Shown here piece after piece: positions 8,786 through 17,646 of a DNA stretch of 64,000 nt. The notes beneath the pieces were generated by a model. The model worked only from the letters and a program-made list of their open reading frames with translations, made no database searches and had not been told where the DNA came from. This stretch comes from Hymenobacter nitidus (lineage in GTDB: Bacteria > Bacteroidota > Bacteroidia > Cytophagales > Hymenobacteraceae), in assembly GCF_020447315.1 (NCBI RefSeq), contig NZ_JAJADQ010000006.1, positions 297,403-361,402 of the forward strand, written 5' to 3'. Position 1 is the first letter of the stretch. The number at the start of each line of letters is the position of its first letter. The position numbers were made by a program, and so were the translations under genes.

Positions 8786-10588
8786 GTGAAGAACTTACTG
8801 GCCCTGCTGCTGGGGTTGCTGGCTCTGCCGGCCCTGGCTCAGACGGGCGCCTCAACGCCTCAGCTTGCCCATTGCGACGCTGCCATTGAGCAGTTTATGC
8901 AGCGCTGGAAAATTCCGGGGGCCTCAGTGGCCATCAGCCGGCACGGCAAGCTGGTGTATAGCCGGGCCTTTGGCTACGCCGACCTGGGCCGCACCGTACC
9001 CATGCGGCCTTCCCACCTGATGCGGGTGGCCAGCGTGTCGAAGCCCGTGACGGCCACGGCCATCATGAAGCTGGTGGAAGACGGCCGTCTGGAGCTGAGC
9101 CACAAGGCGTTTGGCCCCGAGGGCTACCTGCAGTCGGACTATTACACCAGCGCCATCCGCGACGAGCGGGTGTACGACATCACGGTGCAGCAGCTGCTGG
9201 AGCACAGCGCCGGCTGGAACCGCAACAACGGCACCGACGGCTTCAGCAGCTCCGACCCCATCGACTTCCCCCTGCACGTAGCCGATGCGCTGAGTGCCCC
9301 CAACCCCGTCGGCGACTCGACCATGGTGCGCTTTCTGCTCACCAAAGGTCTGGATTTCAAGCCCGGAGCCCGGTTTGCCTATTCCAACGTGGGCTACCTG
9401 GTGCTGGGCAAGATTCTGGAGAAAGTAACCGGACAATCGTACGAAACCTGGGTGCGGGCCAATATTCTGGCCCCGGCCGGTATTCAGGAAGCGCACCTGG
9501 GCCACAACCTGCTGGCTGATAAGAACGAGCGCGAAGCCGAATATTTCAGCAAAGACCACCGCGCCTCGTGCTACGGCACCGGCAAAAACGTGTCGGCGGC
9601 CTATGGCAGCTGGAACCTGGAGGCCATGAATGCCCACGGCGGCTGGCTGTTTTCGGCCCGCGACTTGGTACGCTTTCTGGTAGCTACTGACGGCAATCCG
9701 GCCCAGCCCGACGTGCTGGCTCCGGCCACTGTGGAGCAGATGCGGGAGCCTTCGGAAAACAACCGCCACTACGCCAAAGGCTGGATGGTCAGCAAGAAGG
9801 TGAGTTGGCACACCGGCAGCCTCGACGGCACCGCCAGCTGCGTGGCCCAAACTGCCGATGGCTACACCTGGGCCATTCTGCTGAATGCCCGGGCCAACCC
9901 CAACCGCTTCTGGAATGACCTGGAAAAGCTGGGCTGGGAGTGCGTGGAAGGCGCTACCGAGTGGCCCACGCAGGATTTCTTTCCGCCCACCCAAAATGCC
10001 AGCCACCTGCGCGGCACTATCTTGCCCACGGGCACGGCGGCCCTGCGCTGGACCAACGGCAACGGCTCCCGGCGCCTGGTGATTCTGCAGGAAGGCAGCC
10101 CGGTGGCCGCGCTGCCCCAGGACGGCACCAGCTACGCACCCGATGCGGCCTTCGGGCACGGCTCGGCGCTGGGCAAAGGCGCCTACGTAGTAGCCGCCGG
10201 CCCCGACAGCACGATAAGCCTGCGGAATCTGGCGCCCAACAAGACCTACTACGCCCGCGTGGTCGAGTACTTACAGAACGATACCACCGGCCAACAGGCC
10301 ATGTACGCCCTGGACGGCAACCCGACCTGGCAGTTTCATACCCCGGCTGCCCCTTCGCTGTTAGCCAAGCTCAGCCACACCTCGGCTAAGAAAAAACCCG
10401 CCGTGAAGAAGCCGGCGGTGGCTCAGCATAAGGCCAAAGCGGCCAGCGTAAGCAAAACAGCCGCTAAAAAGCAACCCCTGGCCCCGGCGCCGGCCAAAGC
10501 CGATGCACCCACCAGTACCTCGGATTCCTACCTGAACCGGCTGCGCACCAAAGGGCGGGAACTGCTGAAGTGGTTTGCCAAAGCCTAA
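8786..10588 (+). CDS. Secreted serine hydrolase of the beta-lactamase/DD-peptidase class C family with a basic C-terminal tail
   Basis: About 600 residues from GTG 8786, which directly precedes a signal peptide (MKNLLALLLGLLALPALAQ); a TTG at 8759 would add nine residues. The catalytic domain (about 25-375) carries SVSK near residue 85 (nucleophile Ser and general-base Lys), YSNVGY (second motif) and HTGS (KTG equivalent). A fibronectin-III-like domain follows (about 410-520; LRNLAPNKTYYARVVEY). The last 70 residues are Lys/Ala/Pro-rich and histone-H1-like (KKKPAVKKPAVAQHKAKA). Family members include esterases, D-aminopeptidases and penicillin-binding enzymes; the substrate cannot be read from sequence. 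Confidence 0.85.
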   Translation: MKNLLALLLGLLALPALAQTGASTPQLAHCDAAIEQFMQRWKIPGASVAISRHGKLVYSRAFGYADLGRTVPMRPSHLMRVASVSKPVTATAIMKLVEDGRLELSHKAFGPEGYLQSDYYTSAIRDERVYDITVQQLLEHSAGWNRNNGTDGFSSSDPIDFPLHVADALSAPNPVGDSTMVRFLLTKGLDFKPGARFAYSNVGYLVLGKILEKVTGQSYETWVRANILAPAGIQEAHLGHNLLADKNEREAEYFSKDHRASCYGTGKNVSAAYGSWNLEAMNAHGGWLFSARDLVRFLVATDGNPAQPDVLAPATVEQMREPSENNRHYAKGWMVSKKVSWHTGSLDGTASCVAQTADGYTWAILLNARANPNRFWNDLEKLGWECVEGATEWPTQDFFPPTQNASHLRGTILPTGTAALRWTNGNGSRRLVILQEGSPVAALPQDGTSYAPDAAFGHGSALGKGAYVVAAGPDSTISLRNLAPNKTYYARVVEYLQNDTTGQQAMYALDGNPTWQFHTPAAPSLLAKLSHTSAKKKPAVKKPAVAQHKAKAASVSKTAAKKQPLAPAPAKADAPTSTSDSYLNRLRTKGRELLKWFAKA

Positions 10589-10748
10589 GCTGGCGAGCTG
10601 ATCTGGAAGGCGGCAAGAGCGTATACAGGGCGTAAAAGTCCGGCTGGTCCGTGTACTTTGCGGGAAATGACGGCCGCCGGTTCCGGCCGGAGCCGTTTCT
10701 CTCGTCTGCCTACCGGCTGGTTCCGCCGCTTTTACTCGCTCTTCTCTT

Positions 10749-11777
10749 ATGACACAGATTCGCACCGGCCTGCTGGCCTATGGTATGTCGGGTAAGGTAT
10801 TTCATGCCCCATTCGTGGCTACTCACCCCGGTTTCGAGCTAAGCGCCGTGACGGAGCGCAGCCGCAAAGAAGCCCGGCAGCAGTATCCCGAAGTCGTGAG
10901 CTACGACAGCGTGGAAGCTTTGCTGGCCGACGAGAGCCTGGAGCTGATTGTAGTGAACACGCCCAGCAACACCCACGCCGACTTTACCCGCCAGGCTCTG
11001 CTGGCCGGCAAGCACGTGCTGCTGGAAAAGCCCGTGGCCACGTCGCCCGAGGAGGTGCGCGAGCTGTGGGCCCTGGCCCGGCAGCAGGGCAAGCACCTAC
11101 TGGCCTACCAGAACCGGCGCTGGGACAGTGACTTCCGGCTCGTAAAGCAGGTGGTGGAAAGCGGGCAGCTGGGGCAGCTCATCGAAGTCACCTTCCGCTA
11201 CGACCGGTTCAAGAGTACGCTGAATCCCAAGCCGTTCAAAGAAACACCCCTGCCCGGCAGCGGCCTGCTCTACGACCTGGGGCCCCATTTGCTCGACCAG
11301 GCCATCAGCCTGTTTGGCCAGCCCCTGAAGAGCCGCAAAACCACCGGCCGCTTCCGCACCAGCACCCAGGTCGACGACTACTTCTCCATTCAGCTGCTGT
11401 ATTCGGGCTTCACCGTCACGGTGGCTTCGGGCCTGCTGATGGCTGATCCGCTGCCAGCTTTTGTGCTGCACGGAACCCAGGGCAGCTTCCGCAAAAACCG
11501 CAGCGACGTGCAAGAGGCGCAGCTCATCAGCGGCCTTTCTCCACTGGCTCCTGAGTATGGCATCGAGCCCGCCGACCAGGCCGGTACGCTCACGGTAGCC
11601 GGCGGCAACGACGTGAAGACCACCACCGTGCTGCCCGCCGAGAAGGGTGACTACACCGGCTTGTTTGATGCCGTCTATCAGACCATTCGCCACGATGTGC
11701 CTTATCCCATCCGGGAGGAGCAGCTGCTGTGGCAAAATGAAATTCTGTCCCAGACGGACGACGTGTGGGTGCTGTAG
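10749..11777 (+). CDS. Gfo/Idh/MocA family NAD(P)-dependent oxidoreductase
   Basis: About 342 residues. The N-terminal Rossmann fold starts GLLAYGMSGKVFHAPFVATH, a variant dinucleotide loop typical of the YdgJ/YhhX-like subgroup, followed by VVNTPSNTHADFTRQAL and the conserved EKPV motif (LLEKPVA) that places the catalytic lysine. The C-terminal part is the alpha/beta substrate domain with GSGLLYDLGPHLLDQA, where the His is the usual catalytic residue. These enzymes oxidise or reduce sugars or polyols; the specific substrate is unknown. It stands alone, convergent with the PPK2 gene 31 bp away. Confidence 0.85.
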   Translation: MTQIRTGLLAYGMSGKVFHAPFVATHPGFELSAVTERSRKEARQQYPEVVSYDSVEALLADESLELIVVNTPSNTHADFTRQALLAGKHVLLEKPVATSPEEVRELWALARQQGKHLLAYQNRRWDSDFRLVKQVVESGQLGQLIEVTFRYDRFKSTLNPKPFKETPLPGSGLLYDLGPHLLDQAISLFGQPLKSRKTTGRFRTSTQVDDYFSIQLLYSGFTVTVASGLLMADPLPAFVLHGTQGSFRKNRSDVQEAQLISGLSPLAPEYGIEPADQAGTLTVAGGNDVKTTTVLPAEKGDYTGLFDAVYQTIRHDVPYPIREEQLLWQNEILSQTDDVWVL

Positions 11778-11808
11778 AATTTTGTAGACTAAGCAGTTAT
11801 GCGCTTGC

Positions 11809-12588
11809 TCAACATTCCCGGGGCCGGGCCATCTTGTTGGCCGGGTACTGCGGGTTCAGGGCGTGCAGCGTGTCGCGGAGCACTTTGGCCACTACGTAGG
11901 CTTTGTACCAGTTCTGGTCGGCGGGCACCAGGTGCCAGGGGCAGCTGGCGGGGTTGCAGTGCCGGAACACATCTTCGTATGCGCGCCGGTAGAGCGGCCA
12001 TTTCTTGGCTTTGCCCGCGTCGCCGGCCTCGTATTTCCACTGCTTGGCCGGGTCGTGGAGGCGTTCCTGCAGCCGCTCGCGCTGCTCTTCCTCCGAGACG
12101 TGCAGGTAGAACTTGAGCACCGTGGTGCCCGCCTGCTGCAATAGCTTCTCGAAAGCGTTGATGGCCGCGAAGCGCTGCCGCGCCACTTCCGCCGGTATCA
12201 GCTTGTTTACCCGCGTGATGAGTACATCCTCGTAGTGGGAGCGGTTGAACACCTGTATCATGCCGTGGCGGGGCACCTGCTGATGCACCCGCCACAGGAA
12301 GTCATGGGTCAGCTCCTCGGCGGTAGGTTCCTTGAAGGAGTACACCCGCACACCCTGGGGGTTGATGCCGCTGAACACCTTTCGAATCAGGCCGTCTTTG
12401 CCGCTGGCGTCCATGCCCTGCAGAATGACCAGTACGCTCCGGCGGTTTTCGGCGTAGAGGCGGTTCTGCAGCTCCGCCAACTCCTGCCGCAGGTGCCTGG
12501 TTGCGCGCTGCGTGTCACCTTTGTGCAGGCCCTGCGGGGCGCGGCTCGCCAGCTGGGTCAGGTCGAAGAAAAGGGTTTTGGGGGCCAT
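11809..12588 (-). CDS. PPK2 family polyphosphate kinase
   Basis: About 259 residues. It carries a Walker A loop GMDASGKDG (near residue 58), a Walker B/lid region FNRSHYEDVLITRV, and a C-terminal W.L..ADQNWYKAYVVA, all standard in PPK2. PPK2 enzymes phosphorylate nucleoside mono- or diphosphates using polyphosphate, so this is a cytoplasmic polyphosphate:nucleotide phosphotransferase. The length and single domain fit the one-domain class; class I, II or III cannot be settled by eye. Confidence 0.88.
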   Translation of the reverse strand: MAPKTLFFDLTQLASRAPQGLHKGDTQRATRHLRQELAELQNRLYAENRRSVLVILQGMDASGKDGLIRKVFSGINPQGVRVYSFKEPTAEELTHDFLWRVHQQVPRHGMIQVFNRSHYEDVLITRVNKLIPAEVARQRFAAINAFEKLLQQAGTTVLKFYLHVSEEEQRERLQERLHDPAKQWKYEAGDAGKAKKWPLYRRAYEDVFRHCNPASCPWHLVPADQNWYKAYVVAKVLRDTLHALNPQYPANKMARPREC

Positions 12589-12766
12589 GGCAGGGGCGGC
12601 GGAAGGTGGGCTAAGTGGGCGTAAAGCAGGATGCCATCAACTCACAGCCTGTTAGTTACGGGTAAAAATTCAGCCAAAAAAAGTTGATCTTCTGTGTAAC
12701 CCTGCTCCATGACAAAGACGTAGAAAGCGCGTTTTTTCTGTTTCACCATTTTAACTAACCACTATC

Positions 12767-13402
12767 ATGGCTATCCAGAAATTTCAGGATTCCTTTTCTG
12801 ACATGATGCCCGGCTCCTTCAGCACCATGTTAGACCGGTTCTTCAACGACTCACTGGCTTCGCGCGGCCGTCTGTCCAGCTTTTCCCCACAGATAGACGC
12901 CTACGAAACCGAGCGAGGGTACGAAATTGAGGCCGCTTTGCCCGGCATGAAGACCGAAGACATCAAAGTCGACTTCCAGCAGGGGCGCCTGAGCATCTCC
13001 GGGGAGCGGCACTTCCGGAATGAGCAGAACCAGCGGCGCTACCACATGGTCGAAAGCTCGTTCGGCTCCTTCCACCGTTCCTTCCAGCTACCCGACACCG
13101 TAAATCCGGAGCAGATCCAGGCCCGCTTCGAAGATGGTATTCTGCACATCACCGTCCCGAAAGACGAGCAGAAAACCATGCGCCACCAGATCCAGATTAT
13201 GGGTGGCCAAAACAACTCGGCCCAGGGTCAGATGTCGGAACGGGTGGGGCAGCAGGCCTCTGATGTAGCGGTGCAAAACGGCGACAATCCGGCCGAAAAG
13301 GCCGACGGTAAACAGGCTGAGCAAGGCCAGCGCCCGGCTTTTCAGACCAGCGTGCAAGGGCGTAGTACCCGCAACACGCAACGTTCGAACTCGGAAGCCT
13401 AA
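12767..13402 (+). CDS. Small heat-shock protein, Hsp20/alpha-crystallin family
   Basis: About 211 residues. An alpha-crystallin domain spans about residues 42-140: IDAYETERGYEIEAALPGMKTEDIKVDF, LSISGERHF, FHRSFQLPDTVNPEQIQARFEDGILHITVPK, the last containing the A-x-x-x-G-I-L signature. It is an ATP-independent holdase that forms oligomers in the cytoplasm. The C terminus is unusually long (about 70 residues), Gln/Asn/Ser-rich and low in complexity. A clear terminator follows at 13434, so it is probably its own transcription unit. Confidence 0.92.
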   Translation: MAIQKFQDSFSDMMPGSFSTMLDRFFNDSLASRGRLSSFSPQIDAYETERGYEIEAALPGMKTEDIKVDFQQGRLSISGERHFRNEQNQRRYHMVESSFGSFHRSFQLPDTVNPEQIQARFEDGILHITVPKDEQKTMRHQIQIMGGQNNSAQGQMSERVGQQASDVAVQNGDNPAEKADGKQAEQGQRPAFQTSVQGRSTRNTQRSNSEA

Positions 13403-13433
13403 ACTGCTAAGGCTGCTTCCAGCAAACTAGTCC

Positions 13434-13466
13434 AAAAGGCCTCGCAATGCGGGGCCTTTTGTTTTA
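13434..13466 (+). terminator. Rho-independent terminator after hsp20
   Basis: Inverted repeat AAAAGGCCTCGC / GCGGGGCCTTTT (one G-T pair) with an AAT loop, followed by GTTTTATT. Positioned 32 bp after the hsp20 stop. Confidence 0.88.
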
Positions 13467-13684
13467 TTATAGTACTGAATTACAGATTGTTGTCGCGGGC
13501 TTTGATTAGAGCGACGTATCGTCAGCAAGGGAGTAGTTACCGCCTGATTATGCCAATGTGACTGCAATGATAACGACCGAAGGTGAATGTAAAGACATTA
13601 TGACCGGCAAAAGGACTCGGAATGCCTTAATCCAGGTTGGTACAGCGTTTGTATTTAAGCTCTCAACTAAGAAAGGAAATAGCC

Positions 13685-14068
13685 ATGAATCTGATCAGCA
13701 AAGAGTTTATTCGCAACATTGCCCCCCAGCTCGACTTGCTCAATACGTTGGGCGGCGGCACGGCCCAGGCGGCGGTGCGCATAGATACGCGCGAGCAGGG
13801 CATTGTCATTCGGGTGGCCGTGCCGGCCGTGAGTCCCGAGAACTTCCACGTGGTGCTCGACAACAGCCGCCTCACGGTGTACTGCGAGTTCCGTCATCAG
13901 CCCGAGGATAAGCTGGCCGCTCCGCTGTTTGCCCACACCCTGGATCTGCCCGCCACTCTCGACCTGGCCCGCATCGACGCGGTACATAAGGGTCACGAGC
14001 TGCAGGTGCGTATTCCCTACAAGGATGCCGCCGCTCAGAAGCGCGAAATCGAAATCAAGCAGCGCTAG
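13685..14068 (+). CDS. Divergent Hsp20/alpha-crystallin-like protein
   Basis: About 127 residues from ATG 13685, which is preceded by GAAAGGAAAT as a plausible ribosome site. It follows the alpha-crystallin domain plan (VRIDTREQGIVIRVAVPAVSPENFHVVLDNSRLTV, then a strand pair ending LQVRIPYK) but the A-x-x-x-G-[IV]-L consensus is replaced by LARIDAVHKGHELQV, and the N- and C-terminal arms are minimal. It may be a degenerate or specialised small heat-shock protein; the neighbouring canonical hsp20 supports the stress context. It has its own terminator. Confidence 0.65.
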   Translation: MNLISKEFIRNIAPQLDLLNTLGGGTAQAAVRIDTREQGIVIRVAVPAVSPENFHVVLDNSRLTVYCEFRHQPEDKLAAPLFAHTLDLPATLDLARIDAVHKGHELQVRIPYKDAAAQKREIEIKQR

Positions 14069-14129
14069 GAATCTGCTCCTGCTGCACTATTCATACCGTC
14101 GGGGCCGACCGACACCATTGTTCCACCTG

Positions 14130-14155
14130 GCCACTGCCCCCGCAGTGGCTTTTTT
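14130..14155 (+). terminator. Terminator after the second Hsp20-like gene
   Basis: Perfect 8-bp stem GCCACTGC / GCAGTGGC with a CCCC loop and a following TTTTTT. Confidence 0.88.
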
Positions 14156-14169
14156 GTTGCCCGCCCGGC

Positions 14170-14493
14170 TTAGCCGAACAGCGGAATCAGCAGCACGAAG
14201 CCCAGCAGCAGCGAGAGGTAGAACCAGCCCATCACCTGCCCGCGGTAGCGGCGCGGCAGCCGGTTGCTGAGCACCAGTACGGCCACTACCACCAGCAGCA
14301 GGTGCAGCAGCAGAAACACGACGGTCTTCACCCAGTTGCTCACAATCGTGTTTTCGGGTTGTAGCTGGTCGGCCATACCCATGCCCGAGGTAACCCAGCT
14401 CAGCAGGTAATACGCGCCTGTTTCGAATGCTACGAACAGGGCCGCGCCCGTAAGCAGCGCCAGTGGTCCGGATTTTTCGGTGATGTCAGCCAT
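14170..14493 (-). CDS. Small membrane protein of unknown function
   Basis: About 107 residues with three predicted membrane segments (about 10-32, 56-77 and 86-105) linked by short loops, one of them basic (SNRLPRRYRG). Nothing recognisable beyond that. The hairpin at 14516 separates it from the secreted-protein gene upstream, so it probably has its own promoter. Confidence 0.6.
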   Translation of the reverse strand: MADITEKSGPLALLTGAALFVAFETGAYYLLSWVTSGMGMADQLQPENTIVSNWVKTVVFLLLHLLLVVVAVLVLSNRLPRRYRGQVMGWFYLSLLLGFVLLIPLFG

Positions 14494-14515
14494 TTCAGCC
14501 CCAAGCTACAAAAAC

Positions 14516-14549
14516 AAGTCGGCCAGCGGATACCTCCACTGGCCGACTT
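14516..14549. terminator. Terminator hairpin for the 14573 gene
   Basis: Perfect 11-bp inverted repeat AAGTCGGCCAG / CTGGCCGACTT with a 12-nt loop. On the minus strand it is followed by GTTTTTGT, so it terminates the gene at 14573-14980. Confidence 0.85.
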
Positions 14550-14572
14550 CTTAAACGGAACCCTAAACAGGC

Positions 14573-14980
14573 TTAGCCTTTTTTACCTTTGCCATTAGCT
14601 TTATAGTGCAGCGTTACGGTTACTTCGCCGCTGGGCGAGGTGGTGCTGTGCGAGCTGTAGGTTTTGCCATTTTCCTGCCAGGTAGCGTCTTTGACCAGCG
14701 CGTTGGCGGGCCGCAGCTCCACTGGCACCGTGCCTTTCCAGACCGAGGTTTCGTTGCCGGAGGGCGTTACCACGTAGGTAGCCTGGGTCATGTTCACGCA
14801 CTGCTTCAGGCCCGTGAGGTCGGCGGAAATACACTCCTGGTAGGCCGATTTGTAGACCAAGGCTCCTTTGCCCTTGCTCTGGGTTTTCACGTCCTGGGCC
14901 TGGGCCTGGGCCGATGAGCCGAACGCCATCAGGCCAGCGAACAGGGCGGAAGCGGCGGTGGTACGAAGGAAATTTTTCAT
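14573..14980 (-). CDS. Small secreted protein of unknown function
   Basis: About 135 residues from ATG 14980 (an earlier in-frame ATG at 15064 would hide the signal peptide). A clear signal peptide (MKNFLRTTAASALFAGLMAFGSSAQAQA) leads to a mature protein of about 105 residues with two cysteines (YQECISADLTGLKQCVNM) that may form a disulfide, and a Gly/Lys-rich C terminus. I do not recognise the family. Confidence 0.65.
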   Translation of the reverse strand: MKNFLRTTAASALFAGLMAFGSSAQAQAQDVKTQSKGKGALVYKSAYQECISADLTGLKQCVNMTQATYVVTPSGNETSVWKGTVPVELRPANALVKDATWQENGKTYSSHSTTSPSGEVTVTLHYKANGKGKKG

Positions 14981-15072
14981 GGGGAGAGAAGTAGGGAGAG
15001 ACGATGCATTCATACTGCGGTACAAATCCATCCAAGAACTATACCACAATACTTGCCTCCCCACTTCAGGGC

Positions 15073-15342
15073 CTAGCCCTTGCGCTGGGCCAGCACCTCG
15101 GCCGTGCGCGTCTCCACGTACAGATCCTCCACTTTGGTGCGGGCCCAGGGTGTGCGGCGCAGAAACGTCAGGCTCGACTTGATGCTGGGGTCCACGGCAA
15201 AGCAGTTGACGCGGATGCGCGCATCCAGGCCGGGCCAGCCGTAGCGGGCCACCAGATATTCCAGGATCTGGGCCAGCGTGATGCCGTGCAGTTCGCGGAT
15301 AAGGTGACCGGATTCGTCGCGGACGTCGGTAGGCTGGGGCAT
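15073..15342 (-). CDS. VF530 family putative DNA-binding protein (DUF2132)
   Basis: About 89 residues from ATG 15342. The core [18 protein letters not shown]...[29 protein letters not shown] is the near-invariant VF530 signature, a small all-alpha domain whose structure resembles DNA-binding folds. Function is not established. A longer upstream reading is open but lacks family similarity. It is divergent from the GH25 gene. Confidence 0.85.
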   Translation of the reverse strand: MPQPTDVRDESGHLIRELHGITLAQILEYLVARYGWPGLDARIRVNCFAVDPSIKSSLTFLRRTPWARTKVEDLYVETRTAEVLAQRKG

Positions 15343-15471
15343 AACTTTAGGGCAAAAAGGAACTGCAAAGGTGGCAAAAAGCCTGTGCATATACGTTCTT
15401 GGGCCTGCGGCCGATGCTACTGGGCCGGCTTTTTGCCCGGCAGCGGGTATCATTGGCCCTTCGTTCTTCGT

Positions 15472-15479
15472 TACCTTTG
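15472..15479 (+). promoter_or_regulatory. -7 element TACCTTTG immediately before the GH25 start
   Basis: TACCTTTG matches TAnnTTTG and an upstream TTG lies at 15453-15455 (16-bp gap, slightly short). The element ends two bases before the ATG at 15482, so transcription would begin at or past that codon, which favours the second ATG at 15494 as the true start. Confidence 0.45.
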
Positions 15480-15481
15480 GC

Positions 15482-16339
15482 ATGGCAACCCTTATGAATC
15501 GACGTCCTTCCCGCCCTGTTTCCCGCCGCCGGGCTCCTGCCTGGCGCCGCTACCTTGGCCTGCTGGGGCTGCTGGTAATGCTGGTGGGGCTGGCCGGGTA
15601 TCTGCGGTATCAGCGCCAGATTCACCGCTACGCGCGCCGCTACTACGCCAGCTTCACGCTGGGCAGCCTTACGGGCCGCGAAAAAACCCCGCTGCTGTCG
15701 GGCTACTCGGTGCACGGCATCGACGTATCGGCTTACCAGGGCACCATCGACTGGAAAACTGTGGCCGAGCACCGGGTGCGCTTCGCCTTTATCAAGGCCA
15801 GTGAGGGCATTACGCTGCGCGACCAACGCTTCCGCCGCAACTGGCGCGAAGCCCACCGGGCCGGTATCTACCGCGGGGCCTACCACTACTTCCAGCCCAA
15901 CTACGACGGGGCCCAGCAGGCCAATCTGTTTACGCGCACTGTGCCGCTGGCCGTCGGCGACCTGCCGCCCGTGCTCGATGTGGAGGCGCCCGAGTTTCAC
16001 GACGTAGCCGTAATGCGGCGCGGCGTGGCCACTTGGCTGCGGCTGGTGGAGCGCCACTACGGCGTGCGGCCCATTCTCTACTCCAACTACAGCTTCTACA
16101 AGCGCCACCTGGCCGGGCATTTCGACGAGTACCCGCTGTGGCTGGCGCACTACGAGGTAGAAACGCCCGTGCTGCCCCGCGACAAATGGATTATCTGGCA
16201 GCACAGCGACGAAGCCTACGTGCCCGGTATCCGCGGTACCGTCGATTTTAACGTGTTTCAGGGTAACTTCGACAACCTGCTGGCATTGCGCATTCCTGAA
16301 GCCGGCAAACAAGCCCGCCGCGCCCCAATTAACCCCTGA
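15482..16339 (+). CDS. Glycoside hydrolase family 25 lysozyme-like muramidase
   Basis: About 285 residues, or 281 from ATG 15494, which the nearby promoter motif favours. A basic N terminus and one membrane segment (about 20-40) anchor it to the envelope. The GH25 barrel follows: [34 protein letters not shown], the catalytic DVE motif in [11 protein letters not shown], and DFNVFQGN near the end. GH25 enzymes cleave the MurNAc-GlcNAc bond in peptidoglycan. rlpA begins four bases after its stop, so the two are very likely one operon for wall turnover. Confidence 0.9.
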   Translation: MATLMNRRPSRPVSRRRAPAWRRYLGLLGLLVMLVGLAGYLRYQRQIHRYARRYYASFTLGSLTGREKTPLLSGYSVHGIDVSAYQGTIDWKTVAEHRVRFAFIKASEGITLRDQRFRRNWREAHRAGIYRGAYHYFQPNYDGAQQANLFTRTVPLAVGDLPPVLDVEAPEFHDVAVMRRGVATWLRLVERHYGVRPILYSNYSFYKRHLAGHFDEYPLWLAHYEVETPVLPRDKWIIWQHSDEAYVPGIRGTVDFNVFQGNFDNLLALRIPEAGKQARRAPINP

Positions 16340-16343
16340 GTTG

Positions 16344-16736
16344 ATGCTCCTTTTTCTTTCCCGTCTTATTACCGCCGGTTTGCTGACCTTTTCGTTGCTG
16401 CTGGGCAGCTGCGGCGGCAGCAAAAGTGCCTTCACCCAGAGCGGCGGCGCTTCCTACTACGCCGACAAGTTTGAGGGCCGCAAAACGGCCAGCGGCACCA
16501 CCTATCGGTCCAACAAGCTCACGGCGGCCCACAATACCCTGCCTTTCGGCACGGTGGTGCGCGTGACCAACCCGCGCAACAAACGCTCGGTGAAAGTAAC
16601 CGTTACGGACCGGGGCCCGCACGCCAAGGGCCGCGTCATTGACCTCTCGCGCAAGGCCGCCCGCAAAATCGACATCGTGGATGCCGGTGTGGCTCCGGTG
16701 CAGCTGAAGGTGGTGCGCGCCGCGGCCAAACGGTAA
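16344..16736 (+). CDS. rlpA: RlpA-like septal ring lytic transglycosylase lipoprotein
   Basis: About 130 residues from ATG 16344. Lipobox LLLGSC gives lipid anchoring. The double-psi beta-barrel domain follows directly: GGASYYADKFEGRKTASGTTY, LTAAHNTLPFGTVVRVTN, and VTDRGPHAKGRVIDLSRKAAR, with the conserved Asp and His residues of RlpA proteins that cut peptide-free glycan strands. No SPOR domain is present, as is common in short Bacteroidota RlpA. It is coupled to the GH25 gene. Confidence 0.88.
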   Translation: MLLFLSRLITAGLLTFSLLLGSCGGSKSAFTQSGGASYYADKFEGRKTASGTTYRSNKLTAAHNTLPFGTVVRVTNPRNKRSVKVTVTDRGPHAKGRVIDLSRKAARKIDIVDAGVAPVQLKVVRAAAKR

Positions 16737-16774
16737 CTCCCGGCCGCTATTCTCTTTCCCTAAACCTGCCGTCT

Positions 16775-16969
16775 ATGCGCATCCGCAAGAAAGTAAAGTG
16801 GCTTCAGCCCGCCGAAGCCGACCGGTTCACTTCCCTGAGTGCCTTCGTGAAAGCCGCTGAGGCCCAGAGCTGGACCGAGGCTGAAATCCAGTTTGTCATC
16901 AACGAAGTGGTCGAAGCCCGCGACGAGGCTGAAGTCCACGCCATCTTCCAGGATTACACCCAGCGCTAA
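16775..16969 (+). CDS. Small hypothetical protein
   Basis: About 64 residues, Glu/Ala-rich and helical (EAEIQFVINEVVEARDEAEVHAIFQDY), with a basic N terminus. It lies 38 bp after rlpA and is followed by a very stable terminator, so it is probably the last gene of the GH25-rlpA unit. No family recognised. Confidence 0.5.
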   Translation: MRIRKKVKWLQPAEADRFTSLSAFVKAAEAQSWTEAEIQFVINEVVEARDEAEVHAIFQDYTQR

Positions 16970-16982
16970 GCTGCCCGGGGTA

Positions 16983-17029
16983 AAACGCAACAAGGTCCGG
17001 AGCTGCTAGCCCCGGACCTTGTTGCGTTT
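16983..17029. terminator. Very stable bidirectional terminator
   Basis: An 18-bp perfect inverted repeat (AAACGCAACAAGGTCCGG and its complement) with an 11-nt loop between convergent genes. The plus side runs into GTTGTGTTTGTT. Confidence 0.85.
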
Positions 17030-17060
17030 GTTGTGTTTGTTACGAATACAAAGCGAGACG

Positions 17061-17474
17061 CTAGTTCTTGCGCTTCATCTTCATTTTGCCTTTGCCGTTT
17101 TTGCTCATGGCCATCAGGCTGTCCTGCTCAGCCTTCATAGCGGTAGTCGTCAGGCGGCCGCTTAGGGAAAGCATGTCGCCTTCCTTCATCATTACGGTGC
17201 TGCCGTCGGCCATGGTTACGCTGCCGTCAGCGTTGATTTTGGTGCCATTGGTCAGCGTGGTGGGCTCGGCCAGCGTGGTGGTCATGCCCTGGCGGGTGAA
17301 GAGCACCTTGCCCTCTTTCATCACGACGCCGTCTTTCATGGTCACGCCTTCGCGCACAACTACTTTTTCTTTGGGCGCTACGGCCCGGCGCGGGGCTACT
17401 TTGGTTTGAGCCTGGGCGGTGAAACCGGCAAGGGCCAGGCCCAGGGTCAGCAGAAATGAGAAACGGAGTTTCAT
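17061..17474 (-). CDS. Secreted DUF6799 domain protein
   Basis: About 137 residues from ATG 17474, with signal peptide MKLRFSFLLTLGLALAGFTAQAQ. The mature part has repeated hydrophobic/Gly turns of the form VTMKDGVVMKEGKVLFTRQG, TLTNGTKINADGSVTMADG and STVMMKEGD, which is the DUF6799 pattern. These are short beta hairpin repeats found in Bacteroidota exported proteins; function unknown. The C terminus is Lys/Met-rich. An upstream in-frame ATG at 17567 is not credible as a start. Confidence 0.75.
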   Translation of the reverse strand: MKLRFSFLLTLGLALAGFTAQAQTKVAPRRAVAPKEKVVVREGVTMKDGVVMKEGKVLFTRQGMTTTLAEPTTLTNGTKINADGSVTMADGSTVMMKEGDMLSLSGRLTTTAMKAEQDSLMAMSKNGKGKMKMKRKN

Positions 17475-17646
17475 GGGAGAGAAATTAGAGTGAGAGAGGA
17501 TACGCTGCTTGTACAAGTGGAGTAAAATACAAAACCCGCACGAAAGTTCCCGGCTGGTCAGCAACAACTCCAGAAAGGTGTTCGGCGTTAAAACGTAGTA
17601 TTAGCTCGACAATAACTGTTTTTTCATTCTCTTAATCCTTCCTCAC

